From the IMG/VR virus record IMGVR_UViG_3300034121_000527, positions 29,973-93,972 of that record: a stretch of 64,000 nt of DNA. One strand, given 5' to 3'. Of the stretch, positions 41,845 through 50,460 are shown piece after piece. The notes under the pieces are model-generated. The model did not search any database. It had not been told where the DNA came from and worked only from the letters and a program-made list of their open reading frames with translations. Position numbers and translations under genes: made by a program. This DNA is from a virus. The first letter of the stretch is position 1. Each line of letters opens with the position of its first letter.

Positions 41845-42459
41845 TTAGTTTAACGATTCTAGGGTTGCAATGTCATTTGCATTCCAGCCTAGTTTAAATC
41901 CTTCATGGTGTACCGTAAGTTGTTGCACAATAATACCAGAATCTCCTGCTGAGAGGTCACTCAAAGTATAAGCGCCTGGCCAGCAATCAAATAGTTTAAT
42001 ACCCAAGCGCACTTTACCCAGGTTGTTAGCTGAAGAGCTAGTTGTTCCTGATTCTTGGTAGGTACCAACTGAGTGAGGATGATCAAAAACTTTAACCATA
42101 ATGTTACAACGGTAATCATTACCATTTGTAGCATTGGAGTCGGAACCACCTACTGTAGCGGTATTCCATGAGTGAAGGAATTCAGACCACTTCCACAGAT
42201 GGCTTTGTTCTGCAATAACACCACGACTAAATGTAATGGGGCCAAAGTCAGACTGACCAACTAGCTTATGGGTATGGGTATTCATTCCACCTTCACGGTA
42301 ACCTACCATTTGGTGTTGTACTGAAACGCCAGTCATAGCAGCAAACCCCAAGTCACCAATACCATTAAGTACTGTTGCTAAAGCAGTGTTAGCGGTAGGT
42401 TGAATAGTTACTTGGAATTTAAAGTTACGTACTGGGTCTGTAGCGGCTGAACGTGCCAT
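41845..42459 (-). CDS. Tail tube protein (gp19-like)
   Basis: A 204-residue protein. The pattern DPVRNFKFQVTIQPTAN, GVSVQHQMVGYREGGMNTH, KLVGQSDFGPITFSRGVIAE and LWKWSEFLHSW is the gp19/T4-like tube signature, including the strictly conserved YREGG turn. The protein stacks as hexamers inside the sheath. The gene directly follows the sheath gene in transcription order, as in other contractile tails. AAGGAG precedes the start. Confidence 0.95.
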   Translation of the reverse strand: MARSAATDPVRNFKFQVTIQPTANTALATVLNGIGDLGFAAMTGVSVQHQMVGYREGGMNTHTHKLVGQSDFGPITFSRGVIAEQSHLWKWSEFLHSWNTATVGGSDSNATNGNDYRCNIMVKVFDHPHSVGTYQESGTTSSSANNLGKVRLGIKLFDCWPGAYTLSDLSAGDSGIIVQQLTVHHEGFKLGWNANDIATLESLN

Positions 42460-42474
42460 TATGCATTCTCCTTG

Positions 42475-44025
42475 TTAGATATTTTCGATTGCGTTTGAAC
42501 CACCGGTCCACTGGGACAGGTTAATTACTATAAATTCAGCTGGGTACTGCAGAGCAACACCAACTTCAATTCTTACTTCTCCATTGTCTATGCTTACTGC
42601 CGTGTTATTTGATGAGTTACAAGTTACATAGAAAGCATCAGCTGCGGTTTCTCCCTTTAAGTTACCCTGGCGCCAAAACTCAGCAAGCATGGATGAAATA
42701 CCAATAGTAAGTTGACTCCATAGTCTCGAGTCATTGGGTTCAAACACAGCGTAAGCCGTACCATCTTTAAGGGCCTGCTTCAAGTAGTTCAAAGTACGAC
42801 GTGAAGAAATGAACTTTCCTGGAGCAGTCTTATCTAGAGTACGACCACCATTAATAACTATTCCACCACCAGGAATAGCTTTGAGTGTATTAATGTTGTA
42901 GGTACCGTACAAGGTGCCAGTTTCAGCTGCCGTAAAGTTGGTTCCAATACCAATTGCATTTCTAAGTCCTACATTAAGTCCTGCCGGGGTCTTAGCAACT
43001 CCTTTTTCAACTTCAGTTCTAATGTAAGCACCAGCAATAGCACCGCCAGGTGCAGTTGCTTTTACTGCTCCGGGACCAGTTTTTGAAGGGTCAATCATCA
43101 GTAGGTGTGGGTAATACACTGCTGCGTAGTTTGAAACTGTATAGCCTCCAATGTTACCCCCAATAGTTGAAACGTTGGTCTCTGTCATTGATGGGTCAAT
43201 AATAACAAAGCTGTCACCACGACTCTCAGCCTTAGCAATAAACGGATTGATAATGGCTGCTGAAGTCTTGTTAACAGCATTTAATAACAACACACCTTGA
43301 ACTACATCCAGCTTTGTTAACGCTGCAACGTAATCTGAATCTTGTACTCCTACTGACGCTCCCGCAGATCCACTTGAAAAGGAAGTGGGGGTGCTTTTGT
43401 ATGCAAAGGCTGAGTTAGTTCCAGTAGAGGTTGTTGGAACAGGAACTGGGCTTCCAATTACTACATTGTCAAGATATTTTGAATAGGTATTCAAAATAGT
43501 TACAAAGTATCGGTTATCTGCAATGTTCGGAGAAAGGTCGTTCCAACGTTCAACTTCAGTACCACTAAGTTTAACAACCAAGTTAAAAGATGGCATAATA
43601 TTAGCACTAGCTCCAGTATTACCAGGACTAAACTCTATAGTAAGGTTATTGCCCCAAGTTCCCTTACTAATCGCACTAGCCGTAAACAATGTTGCCGTGG
43701 CAGAGCCAGCACCACCAACGTTAGGGGAGTAAGTAGCTGTTACAGTTGCAGCAGAAGCGGTTGCTGATGTAAGTCTTATGATGTAAGCATCCTTACCACC
43801 ATTTGCAAAGTAGTGATAAACAGCAAATCCAAGATCGTAATCCTGGCTTAATTCACCATACAGAGTACGGTATTCTGACCAAGAACTAATCAATGTAGCA
43901 TCAGAAGGTCCTCGCGAGGCTTCTCCAAAGAAAACAGCGGTTGAACGTGAGGCACTAGGTTGTCTTGGCTTTGATACAAAAGCTGACTCTGTTACGTACA
44001 CACCAGGGTTTTGGTAAGTGGGCAT
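42475..44025 (-). CDS. Contractile tail sheath protein
   Basis: A 516-residue protein that opens MPTYQNPGVYVTE, the classical sheath N-terminus with the PGVYVxE motif. STAVFFGEASRGP follows at about 28, then a beta-rich insert up to residue 240. The C-terminal half has the conserved FEPNDSRLWSQLTI and LKGETAADAFYV core. Its presence defines the phage as a myovirus. The C-terminus is followed by the tube gene. Confidence 0.97.
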   Translation of the reverse strand: MPTYQNPGVYVTESAFVSKPRQPSASRSTAVFFGEASRGPSDATLISSWSEYRTLYGELSQDYDLGFAVYHYFANGGKDAYIIRLTSATASAATVTATYSPNVGGAGSATATLFTASAISKGTWGNNLTIEFSPGNTGASANIMPSFNLVVKLSGTEVERWNDLSPNIADNRYFVTILNTYSKYLDNVVIGSPVPVPTTSTGTNSAFAYKSTPTSFSSGSAGASVGVQDSDYVAALTKLDVVQGVLLLNAVNKTSAAIINPFIAKAESRGDSFVIIDPSMTETNVSTIGGNIGGYTVSNYAAVYYPHLLMIDPSKTGPGAVKATAPGGAIAGAYIRTEVEKGVAKTPAGLNVGLRNAIGIGTNFTAAETGTLYGTYNINTLKAIPGGGIVINGGRTLDKTAPGKFISSRRTLNYLKQALKDGTAYAVFEPNDSRLWSQLTIGISSMLAEFWRQGNLKGETAADAFYVTCNSSNNTAVSIDNGEVRIEVGVALQYPAEFIVINLSQWTGGSNAIENI

Positions 44026-44724
44026 TTAAAACTCCTCTAAAATGTCGGTTATTGACGGAAAACTATCATTGTTATCTACAGCTAAAGCACCTTCAACTGA
44101 ACTAACTTTCTTGAACACAGTAAGGTCTGTGTCAGCTATTTCAGCATTCATTTGAATTGTAAACACTTTTCTGAAGATACGTTTGCGGTATCCTGCTTCT
44201 CTATCAAGGAGATCTGATGGGTTCCATGACAAAAGATCAAATCTGCGAATTGTGCCATCCTCTGGGATTTCAATAAACCCTTGTCTAAATGGCACTACTC
44301 GTCTTAATATTTTACTAGATAACTGTCGATCATGTAGGGCAGTTCTAGTATAGGTGGTTACTTGGTACACTAAGGTCACTGGAATAAAAGAGTGGACTTT
44401 AAGACCAGTGGTGTTTGTAACCTGGGTGGCAAGCTCTGATGCAGTCAACTCTGATGGGTAATAGTTAATGTATGCAGGGCTATTAGAAGCTGAGGCAGAG
44501 TTACTATAGTAATAAGTAGTTTCTGAAAGCTGCCGTCTCGTATCGTGTGACATTCCAACCATCTCTACAGTTATAAACGGGTAAGCTTTTTCAGTCTCAC
44601 CTTCAGGATACCTGAAAAAAACCTGAACTTGCCTTTCCTGGTTACGATCATCGGAAACAGTTAGGTTACTAAACCTATTTTTTACAGCAGCATCTTCTGC
44701 GAGCAGGAATCCTTTATTAGGCAT
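44026..44724 (-). CDS. Neck/tail terminator-like structural protein
   Basis: A 232-residue protein located between the neck genes and the sheath. It is beta-rich with FRYPEGETEKAYPFITVEMV and FIPVTLVYQVTTYTR, a layout compatible with tail terminator or neck proteins such as gp15/gpU. The assignment rests mostly on position. The gene touches both neighbours. The DILEEF end is acidic. Confidence 0.5.
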   Translation of the reverse strand: MPNKGFLLAEDAAVKNRFSNLTVSDDRNQERQVQVFFRYPEGETEKAYPFITVEMVGMSHDTRRQLSETTYYYSNSASASNSPAYINYYPSELTASELATQVTNTTGLKVHSFIPVTLVYQVTTYTRTALHDRQLSSKILRRVVPFRQGFIEIPEDGTIRRFDLLSWNPSDLLDREAGYRKRIFRKVFTIQMNAEIADTDLTVFKKVSSVEGALAVDNNDSFPSITDILEEF

Positions 44725-45098
44725 TATTTAAGACCCACTTTTACAAGTTGGGCGGTAATTAAAGGTATGAGCTGTTCTTGTGCCTTTATTGCTGCCATTC
44801 TAATAACTGGCTTAGGAGGAGAACTATCAGACCCATGTTCCAGCCTATCAGCATCTGGGTGGCTTGATGTAATCCGTACAAGCATAGTGTCATAATCAAA
44901 CGTTACATTTATGCTGCTTGCAGCCTCACCCCAAGAATCCTTGGCCTCTTTACGCACCTTGGTCTGGTATTTTCTAACTGCAGCTTTTATTGCTTTTTCA
45001 ACTTTATTTAAACTAGTAATTAAGTTGTTAACTGCATGGGGGGTGCTTGGCTTAGTTTTAGAACGGTAAGAAGAAGTTGATGCAGTTTTCCCAGTCAT
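44724..45098 (-). CDS. HK97 gp10-like tail completion/neck protein
   Basis: A 124-residue protein. An N-terminal basic helix (LNKVEKAIKAAVRKYQTKVR) precedes DADRLEHGSDSSPPKPVIRM, the EYG/P-x-P signature used by the HK97 gp10 and minor-tail families, which close the connector. Position next to other neck genes supports it. The start lies after the stem-loop at 45113-45154. Confidence 0.6.
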   Translation of the reverse strand: MTGKTASTSSYRSKTKPSTPHAVNNLITSLNKVEKAIKAAVRKYQTKVRKEAKDSWGEAASSINVTFDYDTMLVRITSSHPDADRLEHGSDSSPPKPVIRMAAIKAQEQLIPLITAQLVKVGLK

Positions 45099-45112
45099 TG
45101 GGACCCCTTACA

Positions 45113-45154
45113 GTTCTAGGCGTTGAATGTTACAACGCATGTTGTAACTAGAAC
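45113..45154 (-). promoter_or_regulatory. Nested inverted repeat between neck genes
   Basis: An inner palindrome GTTACAAC-GCAT-GTTGTAAC (45129-45148) is flanked by an outer pair GTTCTAG/CTAGAAC (45113-45119 and 45148-45154). The gap between the two genes is about 60 bases, otherwise short here. There is no T run, so it is not an ordinary terminator. It may be an RNA processing hairpin or a protein-binding site. Confidence 0.4.
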
Positions 45155-45158
45155 AATT

Positions 45159-45701
45159 TTAGCCTATCTGGGGTAATGTTGCAGGCCAAGGAAGATTATT
45201 ACTAGATAACTCTGGAAAGTTATTATCATTAACAAACTCTTGGTCAATATAAAGTTCTTGACCTTCAATGAGTACAAAAACTTCACCTTTAACACGTCCT
45301 CTAACTGTGTAGCTATACACCGAGAAGAACCTACCATCATATAAAAATATGTCATTAAGATGGTTTCGGTATTCCCAAGCTGTTTCAATACCAGAATTAC
45401 GCATAGCCTCAATGGGCACAAACAGGTTCATTGTTTCTAAAGTTAATCGACCCTCAGGAATAGACCTTCTTTGGTCTTCTGTTTCTGAAGCAAGAAGGGC
45501 AGGTAGCACAACCCCTGGTTTGTACTTACGCCCACCAGAACCATATGGAGACTCATCATATACATCATCATAAACACTAGTGGTGCTGGCACTGGTTCCT
45601 AATGGTAGAAACTCATACCATACCAAATACTCCTGGCCAGATTCTTTATGCCTTTTATTAAAATGCTTGTTTATTAATGAAAGCTCAGTATGTAGATTCA
45701 T
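45159..45701 (-). CDS. Neck/head-tail connector protein of unknown type
   Basis: A 180-residue protein with YLVWYEFLPLGTSAS and a Gly/Tyr-rich loop (YDDVYDESPYGSGGRKYKPG) followed by LTLETMNLFVPIEAM. Position between two neck genes and beta-rich composition favour a connector role. The start overlaps the preceding stop by one base (TAATG). No precise family is recognised. Confidence 0.5.
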   Translation of the reverse strand: MNLHTELSLINKHFNKRHKESGQEYLVWYEFLPLGTSASTTSVYDDVYDESPYGSGGRKYKPGVVLPALLASETEDQRRSIPEGRLTLETMNLFVPIEAMRNSGIETAWEYRNHLNDIFLYDGRFFSVYSYTVRGRVKGEVFVLIEGQELYIDQEFVNDNNFPELSSNNLPWPATLPQIG

Positions 45702-46501
45702 TAGTAAAATGCATTCGTTGTGCTACCCATTGGAGGGTTGGTATCTATATAGACGTCTTCGCGAAGGTTATCGCTCTTAGTTTCTGGTGTAACAATTCCT
45801 TCATCAATTTCTGGCCATTGACGTTCCATAGGAGAGTAATCTCCAAGTTCCTTAGACTTATAGAGTGGTACAAGACGATTGGTTGTTCTTGAGGTACGTC
45901 GAAGATTAAATACCTCTAGTCTGTCAAAACCAATGTTAAGTGATGTAGCATGACGCCTATATTCACCTTCCCATTGAGAAAGCAAAGATTGAACCATACG
46001 AAAACGTTGACTTGCTGGAATATGTACAGACTCAGATGTAATCACATCAATGTCACGACTGTACTCAGTCATTAAAGCCCATAACGATTCGCAAATTGCT
46101 GCAATACCAATTGCGTTGATAACCACATCTGACAACTGCTCTACGGACAAGTTAATAGTATGCAAATGCTTTTCTAGTGCTCTTTTAGCATAAAAGGTAA
46201 GGTCAGTGGGTGTGACCCATTCATAGTAGTAACCCTCAACCATAACTTTAGTGTTACTGGAGTATGTACCCGCCAATCGTAAAATTCCATTACGTTCATC
46301 CACACTATACTGGGATGCCGATAGCACAGATGCTGACCCAGAACTAGACGCATAAACGGCTACCCACAAAGATTCAGAATCAATGTTGATATGGTTTAGC
46401 TCATAAGTACGCCCGACAACATCAAATGATGTTTGAAAGAACTTAGGGAAATCCCTGAGGTAAGTCCTTGCGATGGTTTCAATGTCTGTTTGCGTTGCCA
46501 T
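45701..46501 (-). CDS. Head-tail adaptor-like structural protein
   Basis: A 266-residue protein: a beta-rich first third (FDVVGRTYELNHINIDSES, YASSSGSASVLSASQYSVDE, with the YxVDxxxGIL pattern common in adaptor proteins) and a helical second half (LEKHLHTINLSVEQLSDVVI). Located between fibre and neck genes. The role is by context. Confidence 0.5.
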   Translation of the reverse strand: MATQTDIETIARTYLRDFPKFFQTSFDVVGRTYELNHINIDSESLWVAVYASSSGSASVLSASQYSVDERNGILRLAGTYSSNTKVMVEGYYYEWVTPTDLTFYAKRALEKHLHTINLSVEQLSDVVINAIGIAAICESLWALMTEYSRDIDVITSESVHIPASQRFRMVQSLLSQWEGEYRRHATSLNIGFDRLEVFNLRRTSRTTNRLVPLYKSKELGDYSPMERQWPEIDEGIVTPETKSDNLREDVYIDTNPPMGSTTNAFY

Positions 46502-46515
46502 ATGTCCAGTCTATC

Positions 46516-46671
46516 TCAAGTAGGGGTATCAGCGGAGTCTTGGCCTGGCACAGTTTTTTGGGTTGGTTGGTTTATAGCTGGTTGTTCTGGGCGCATTGCC
46601 CCAACGCTTGTTATGCGCCTAATTCGTATTTCGTCAGGAGTACCAGTTGGTTTTGGGAGTTTTTCTGTCAT
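46516..46671 (-). CDS. Short hypothetical protein
   Basis: A 51-residue reading frame from ATG at 46671 to TGA at 46516, beginning at the end of the collar fibre gene with a four-base overlap. Rich in Pro, Thr and Arg, probably unstructured. GGCGCG precedes it, so translation may depend on coupling. Confidence 0.5.
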   Translation of the reverse strand: MTEKLPKPTGTPDEIRIRRITSVGAMRPEQPAINQPTQKTVPGQDSADTPT

Positions 46672-48101
46672 AAGGCGCGTATAAACCAACGCATGGTTAT
46701 ATTAGGGGGGATAATACTAATAGCAGTACTCGCTCCACCACCACCACCAGTTTGTGCAGCTGTATTTTCTGCAGTGTTGCCAGTACTATTTTCAGTAACA
46801 CCTGTATGTTCTGGAAATACAATGGCGTGTTGGTGTGAAGGGGCATCATTAGTTTCTGATGACCAATGCATTTGCATTCCAGTTATGTTTACTCCAAAAA
46901 TGGGAGTAAGACCATCTGCCACACCATCAGCATTAAATGAATACGGAGCTACAAACCCAGTATTACCAAATACACTAGATTCTACTGTTCCAGGTATAAA
47001 AGCATTAAGTCTGGTGGCAAAATCCCCAGATAAACCATCTTGAGTCTTTGTACCAATATGGCTGTGAGCTCCACCAGAGTTAGTGTTTTGTTGTGCATGA
47101 GTATGTGTTACAGAGTGTGTGTGGTCCCCAACATCATGGGTGTGCACAGGGGAACTGTGCGTGTGTGTAGGTAGGTTACCTTCACTTAAGGTAACAGTCG
47201 ATGCTCCACCTGCAGTACCTGCAGTACCTGATCCTTGAATAAACTTACTTGATAAATTAGGCAATTTAAAAGTTGTGCCAACATACGGACCGTATGTTTC
47301 TCCTAGTAGGTTTTTCAGTGCAGCGTAGGTGCTATTAGAAACATAGTTACCATTGCACTCTAGCCAAAACGTTTTACCAGTTGGATTAGGGGTTGTTAAA
47401 TTGCTTGGCCACATAATTATTGCACCAATAGGAGTTACAGACCCAGATTCAGTCTGTAGTAGCAACTCTACCCATTTACCATCTTTTTTGATAAACGTAC
47501 CTGAACTACCAGAGACTGTTGTGTATCTATAATAGAAATCACCGTCACTACCAACACTGTCACTAGGGTTTGCACTGCCTCTAATACTGATACTTGATGG
47601 GATATTTACACGTTTGTCTACTATGCAGGAATCAGAGATTGCTGAAGAACCATTTCGGTAAACGGCAGCTAAAACAACATCTGTTGTAGGTTCAATATAT
47701 GAACCAGTTGGGGTATTTAGTCTATCTGATGATTTTGGAAAAGTAGGGTTACTGCTACTTTCAGAACCAGATAAAACAACAAGAGAAACAGTGTTTGTTG
47801 TTGTGTTTAAACGTGCAACAACTAAATCAAATCTGCTTGTAGTAGCTGATGGTACTGCGGGTAAGGCTTTTTGAGGGGTACTAGCTACTTGGTATACCTC
47901 TCCATCTATGCAAACCCATCCCGGGTCAATTGCCACTACATAACTTCCAGTAGCTACACTAACTTTACAACCAGAAACTACACCAGTTGCCCGGTTTCCC
48001 AAGATTTGAAAATCAAGGGAATCCGGTTCAGCCTGGTCTAGGCTAATAAAACGACTGTTGCTATCTGGAATATCAGTAGCGTTAGGAATTATGAAGGGCA
48101 T
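46668..48101 (-). CDS. Tail fibre/collar-domain protein with His-rich tip
   Basis: 477 residues from the ATG at 48101, preceded by GAGG, and starting MPFIIPNATDIPDSN. A longer frame upstream has poor composition and overlaps the next gene. Residues about 275-345 hold a phage collar domain: TPIGAIIMWPSNLTTPNPTG, WLECNGNYVSNSTYAALKNL, then TTFKLPNLSSKFIQGSG. This is followed by a strand-turn region with four HTH motifs (THTHSSPVHTHDVGDHTHSV and more), similar to the metal-binding HxH clusters of T4 gp37. A GGGGGAST stretch and MRWFIRAL end it. It likely binds the host surface. Confidence 0.85.
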   Translation of the reverse strand: MPFIIPNATDIPDSNSRFISLDQAEPDSLDFQILGNRATGVVSGCKVSVATGSYVVAIDPGWVCIDGEVYQVASTPQKALPAVPSATTSRFDLVVARLNTTTNTVSLVVLSGSESSSNPTFPKSSDRLNTPTGSYIEPTTDVVLAAVYRNGSSAISDSCIVDKRVNIPSSISIRGSANPSDSVGSDGDFYYRYTTVSGSSGTFIKKDGKWVELLLQTESGSVTPIGAIIMWPSNLTTPNPTGKTFWLECNGNYVSNSTYAALKNLLGETYGPYVGTTFKLPNLSSKFIQGSGTAGTAGGASTVTLSEGNLPTHTHSSPVHTHDVGDHTHSVTHTHAQQNTNSGGAHSHIGTKTQDGLSGDFATRLNAFIPGTVESSVFGNTGFVAPYSFNADGVADGLTPIFGVNITGMQMHWSSETNDAPSHQHAIVFPEHTGVTENSTGNTAENTAAQTGGGGGASTAISIIPPNITMRWFIRAL

Positions 48102-48108
48102 GTATACC

Positions 48109-48357
48109 TCAAGCCATAGTGTCGTAAATGTTACCGTTATTACGAAGATAGTTAAACAAATCCTTTGGCAACTTGTAACTCTTTCCATCAACAAAATCAA
48201 ACTTGTCTTGACCCCAGAACATAACCCATGTTCCCTTAACTCTTGCTTTAACAAAGTCTGGGTCAGATGAAGAAACAATGACGGGTTCGTCAATAACTAC
48301 TTCATCATTTTCTACAGGTTCAGCCCAATTTGTGGTGGTAGTAATCTTGCGAGCCAT
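48109..48357 (-). CDS. Small hypothetical protein downstream of capsid
   Basis: An 82-residue protein. The N-terminal 35 residues are acidic and polar. The rest (RVKGTWVMFWGQDKFDFVDG, YKLPKDLFNYLRNNGNIYD) reads like small head or decoration-associated proteins in this gene position in other phages. The function is not proven. AAGGAGATATC precedes the start. Confidence 0.65.
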   Translation of the reverse strand: MARKITTTTNWAEPVENDEVVIDEPVIVSSSDPDFVKARVKGTWVMFWGQDKFDFVDGKSYKLPKDLFNYLRNNGNIYDTMA

Positions 48358-48392
48358 GATATCTCCTTGTTGTTATGTGTTTATAAATGGCA

Positions 48393-48420
48393 ATGGGTGG
48401 GGGTTTCTGCCCCCACCCAT
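48393..48420 (-). terminator. GC-rich hairpin after the capsid gene
   Basis: On the minus strand ATGGGTGGGGG pairs perfectly with CCCCCACCCAT over 11 bases and a six-base loop. It is followed by TGCCATTTATAA rather than a T run. It may be a partial terminator that sets capsid mRNA above that of the following genes or protects its 3' end. Confidence 0.6.
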
Positions 48421-48472
48421 ATTACACCATTCGTACCCTCAAATGGGTTACGATTCCTTACCTTTTTTAGGT

Positions 48473-49600
48473 TCAGGAAATGGCGCCACCAAGCGTGTTG
48501 AGAATAACACGCGACTCGTGTGTGATCACACCAAAGCCCCAGATGGCGTACCAGGCAAGACCGTGCTCACGACCAAAGTCAATGACACCACCGTCACGCA
48601 ATTCAACCGGAAGGCTAATGGCATGACCAAAGGAGTTGTCACCAATCATGATGGCGTTGTAAGAATCGGCATTTTCCTGGAAACCAGCAGTACCAGAGTT
48701 AGCATCAAGGGTTGAACCCATGCCATAAAGAGGAGCAGTGGTTGCAGTAGCATCCAAGCCCTTCTTAACCTGGGTGGTTTCAATGAACACGACGTCGTAC
48801 AAGCGGCCAATTTCACCGAGCATGAAGTTGCCCGGAGCAGCGTACTTAGTGACTTCGATGAATTCCGGCCAGTCACGGAGCGAGCGGCTCTGCGACGGGT
48901 GGACGAAACACACGTAGGTGTCGCCCAAACGCGGGATGTTCTGACCAGCGAGGACTTCAACTGCGTCCTTGATGGATGCGGGGCTCAAGTAACCAGGCGA
49001 CGAAGCGGTACCAAGGGTACCTGCGTCGTACGGGCTGATAGCTCCACGGGTGGTAGCAGCCTTGCGACCGAACACAACGCTCGGAGGAACAGCCGATCCA
49101 CCACCGAACGGGATACCGTTCTTGTAGAGGGTGTTACGAGCCTGAATGTCCATGCTCTGTGCCATGTGACGACCAAGCAGACGCGAGGACGAAGCCATGA
49201 CGTCATCGAATGATGCATTGAGCAACAATTCGGTAACGGCAACGGCCTTACCCTGTTCTGACACGGTGATCTGAATCTGGCTAGCCGACAAAGCTGACGG
49301 TTCCATACGTGAACCTTCAGTCAAGTTAGCTCCAGCTGATTCATCAACCGTAAGGTTGTTGTAGCGCATGAAGTTGATGGTCAAACCTGGCATAACACCG
49401 AGTTCCGTCTTCTTCACAGCGAACTGTTCAAAGCGTAGAACCGGCATAGCCTGGAAAAGGATTTCCTTTGACCAAATTTGCTGGATTGCGGGAGATAGAG
49501 CCGAACTACCGTCAGTGTATCCTGTAACCTGGTTGCCTGTGCCTCCAGTATAGGTACCTGTTCCGGTAATTGCTCCACCTGCGGGTGCGGGTAATGCCAT
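48473..49600 (-). CDS. Major capsid protein (N4-gp56 family, HK97 fold)
   Basis: A 375-residue protein. The N4-gp56 pattern is clear: SPAIQQIWSKEILFQAMPVL, FMRYNNLTVDESAGANLTEG, QITVSEQGKAVAVTELLL and later YVCFVHPSQSRSLRDWP. This HK97-fold family forms the icosahedral shell in many phages. The coding stretch is visibly more G+C rich with more preferred codons than its neighbours, as expected for the most abundant virion protein. GGAGGATATT precedes the start. Confidence 0.92.
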   Translation of the reverse strand: MALPAPAGGAITGTGTYTGGTGNQVTGYTDGSSALSPAIQQIWSKEILFQAMPVLRFEQFAVKKTELGVMPGLTINFMRYNNLTVDESAGANLTEGSRMEPSALSASQIQITVSEQGKAVAVTELLLNASFDDVMASSSRLLGRHMAQSMDIQARNTLYKNGIPFGGGSAVPPSVVFGRKAATTRGAISPYDAGTLGTASSPGYLSPASIKDAVEVLAGQNIPRLGDTYVCFVHPSQSRSLRDWPEFIEVTKYAAPGNFMLGEIGRLYDVVFIETTQVKKGLDATATTAPLYGMGSTLDANSGTAGFQENADSYNAIMIGDNSFGHAISLPVELRDGGVIDFGREHGLAWYAIWGFGVITHESRVILNTLGGAIS

Positions 49601-49639
49601 TTTAATATCCTCCGATGGATAGGTTGTTGGGTTTAATTA

Positions 49640-50410
49640 TTAGTAGCGGCCTCTAGGAGCCCGCGTTGCTGACATGAGTCTTTCACGCATTTTTACGTAT
49701 TGATCCATCGGCATATTGCGGATATCCTCCGCGCTGACCGTTTGGTAGTCCGTTTGGTTGTCCAGTGGTCCAGAGGGGGGCGCCGTAGTGGTGGTCCCTT
49801 TCAAACGAGGGGGACTCGCTTGCTGGATTGATTCAATTATAGCAGTACTTCGATCACGAAGTACTGTAATGCTATGTTCAATCTCTTCTTCACTATTACC
49901 TGCTACAAGATCTCGTAGCTCAGGAATAATCGTGTCGGTCTCAGCCTGAATGCGGCGTTGACGATACGACTCTAGTTGCTGGAGGTAACGTTCTTTTTCA
50001 AGCATTGCATCGGTGGCTTGGCGTTGCTTTTCCAGTTCGGAAAACTTCTGGCCCCACTCTTGCTCAACCTGGTTAATACGTTGATTGAATTCATCTTCCC
50101 GCTTTGAGAGAAGATCTTTTGCAGAAAGCTCTTCCATCTCACGCTGACGAGTAAGCTCGGCTTCCTTCTTAGCGCGGTCTGATGCTTCCTTAATGGCTTT
50201 CTCACGGTCACTGCTAAGCACTGACAGTTGTTCTTCCATTGACTTGACTCTATGATCGGCATCTTCAAGACGCTTGTACATCTTATCCTTCTCCTGCTGA
50301 CGGACTTTTTGAATGTCCTCTTCAGAGAAATACTTTTCTTCCTGCACCTTTGGAGCCGGGTTTTCTGCCGGATCTACGGGTACCTGAATACCATCTTCAA
50401 ATTTTGACAT
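49640..50410 (-). CDS. Capsid scaffolding protein
   Basis: A 256-residue, strongly charged protein with a long coiled coil (residues about 35-165, e.g. KDKMYKRLEDADHRVKSMEE and EVEQEWGQKFSELEKQ-like runs), then a Ser/Thr/Pro stretch (TTTTAPPSGPLD) and a basic end. It lies directly upstream of the capsid gene, the classical scaffold place. Coiled-coil scaffolds guide shell assembly and leave later. No protease domain is visible. Confidence 0.85.
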   Translation of the reverse strand: MSKFEDGIQVPVDPAENPAPKVQEEKYFSEEDIQKVRQQEKDKMYKRLEDADHRVKSMEEQLSVLSSDREKAIKEASDRAKKEAELTRQREMEELSAKDLLSKREDEFNQRINQVEQEWGQKFSELEKQRQATDAMLEKERYLQQLESYRQRRIQAETDTIIPELRDLVAGNSEEEIEHSITVLRDRSTAIIESIQQASPPRLKGTTTTAPPSGPLDNQTDYQTVSAEDIRNMPMDQYVKMRERLMSATRAPRGRY

Positions 50411-50460
50411 AAGTTAACCTCTTTTAGTTGGGCTGTTAATAGCTGAGTTAAAACGACAAT

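Noticed and set aside
46468-47043. Plus-strand frame of 191 codons opposite the collar fibre
   Set aside because: Cys and Trp rich composition, no ribosome binding site, and complete overlap with a recognised fibre gene.
48102-48293. Longer N-terminus for the collar fibre gene
   Set aside because: The extra 64 codons overlap the 48109-48357 gene in another frame, and GAGG with a good start is at 48101.
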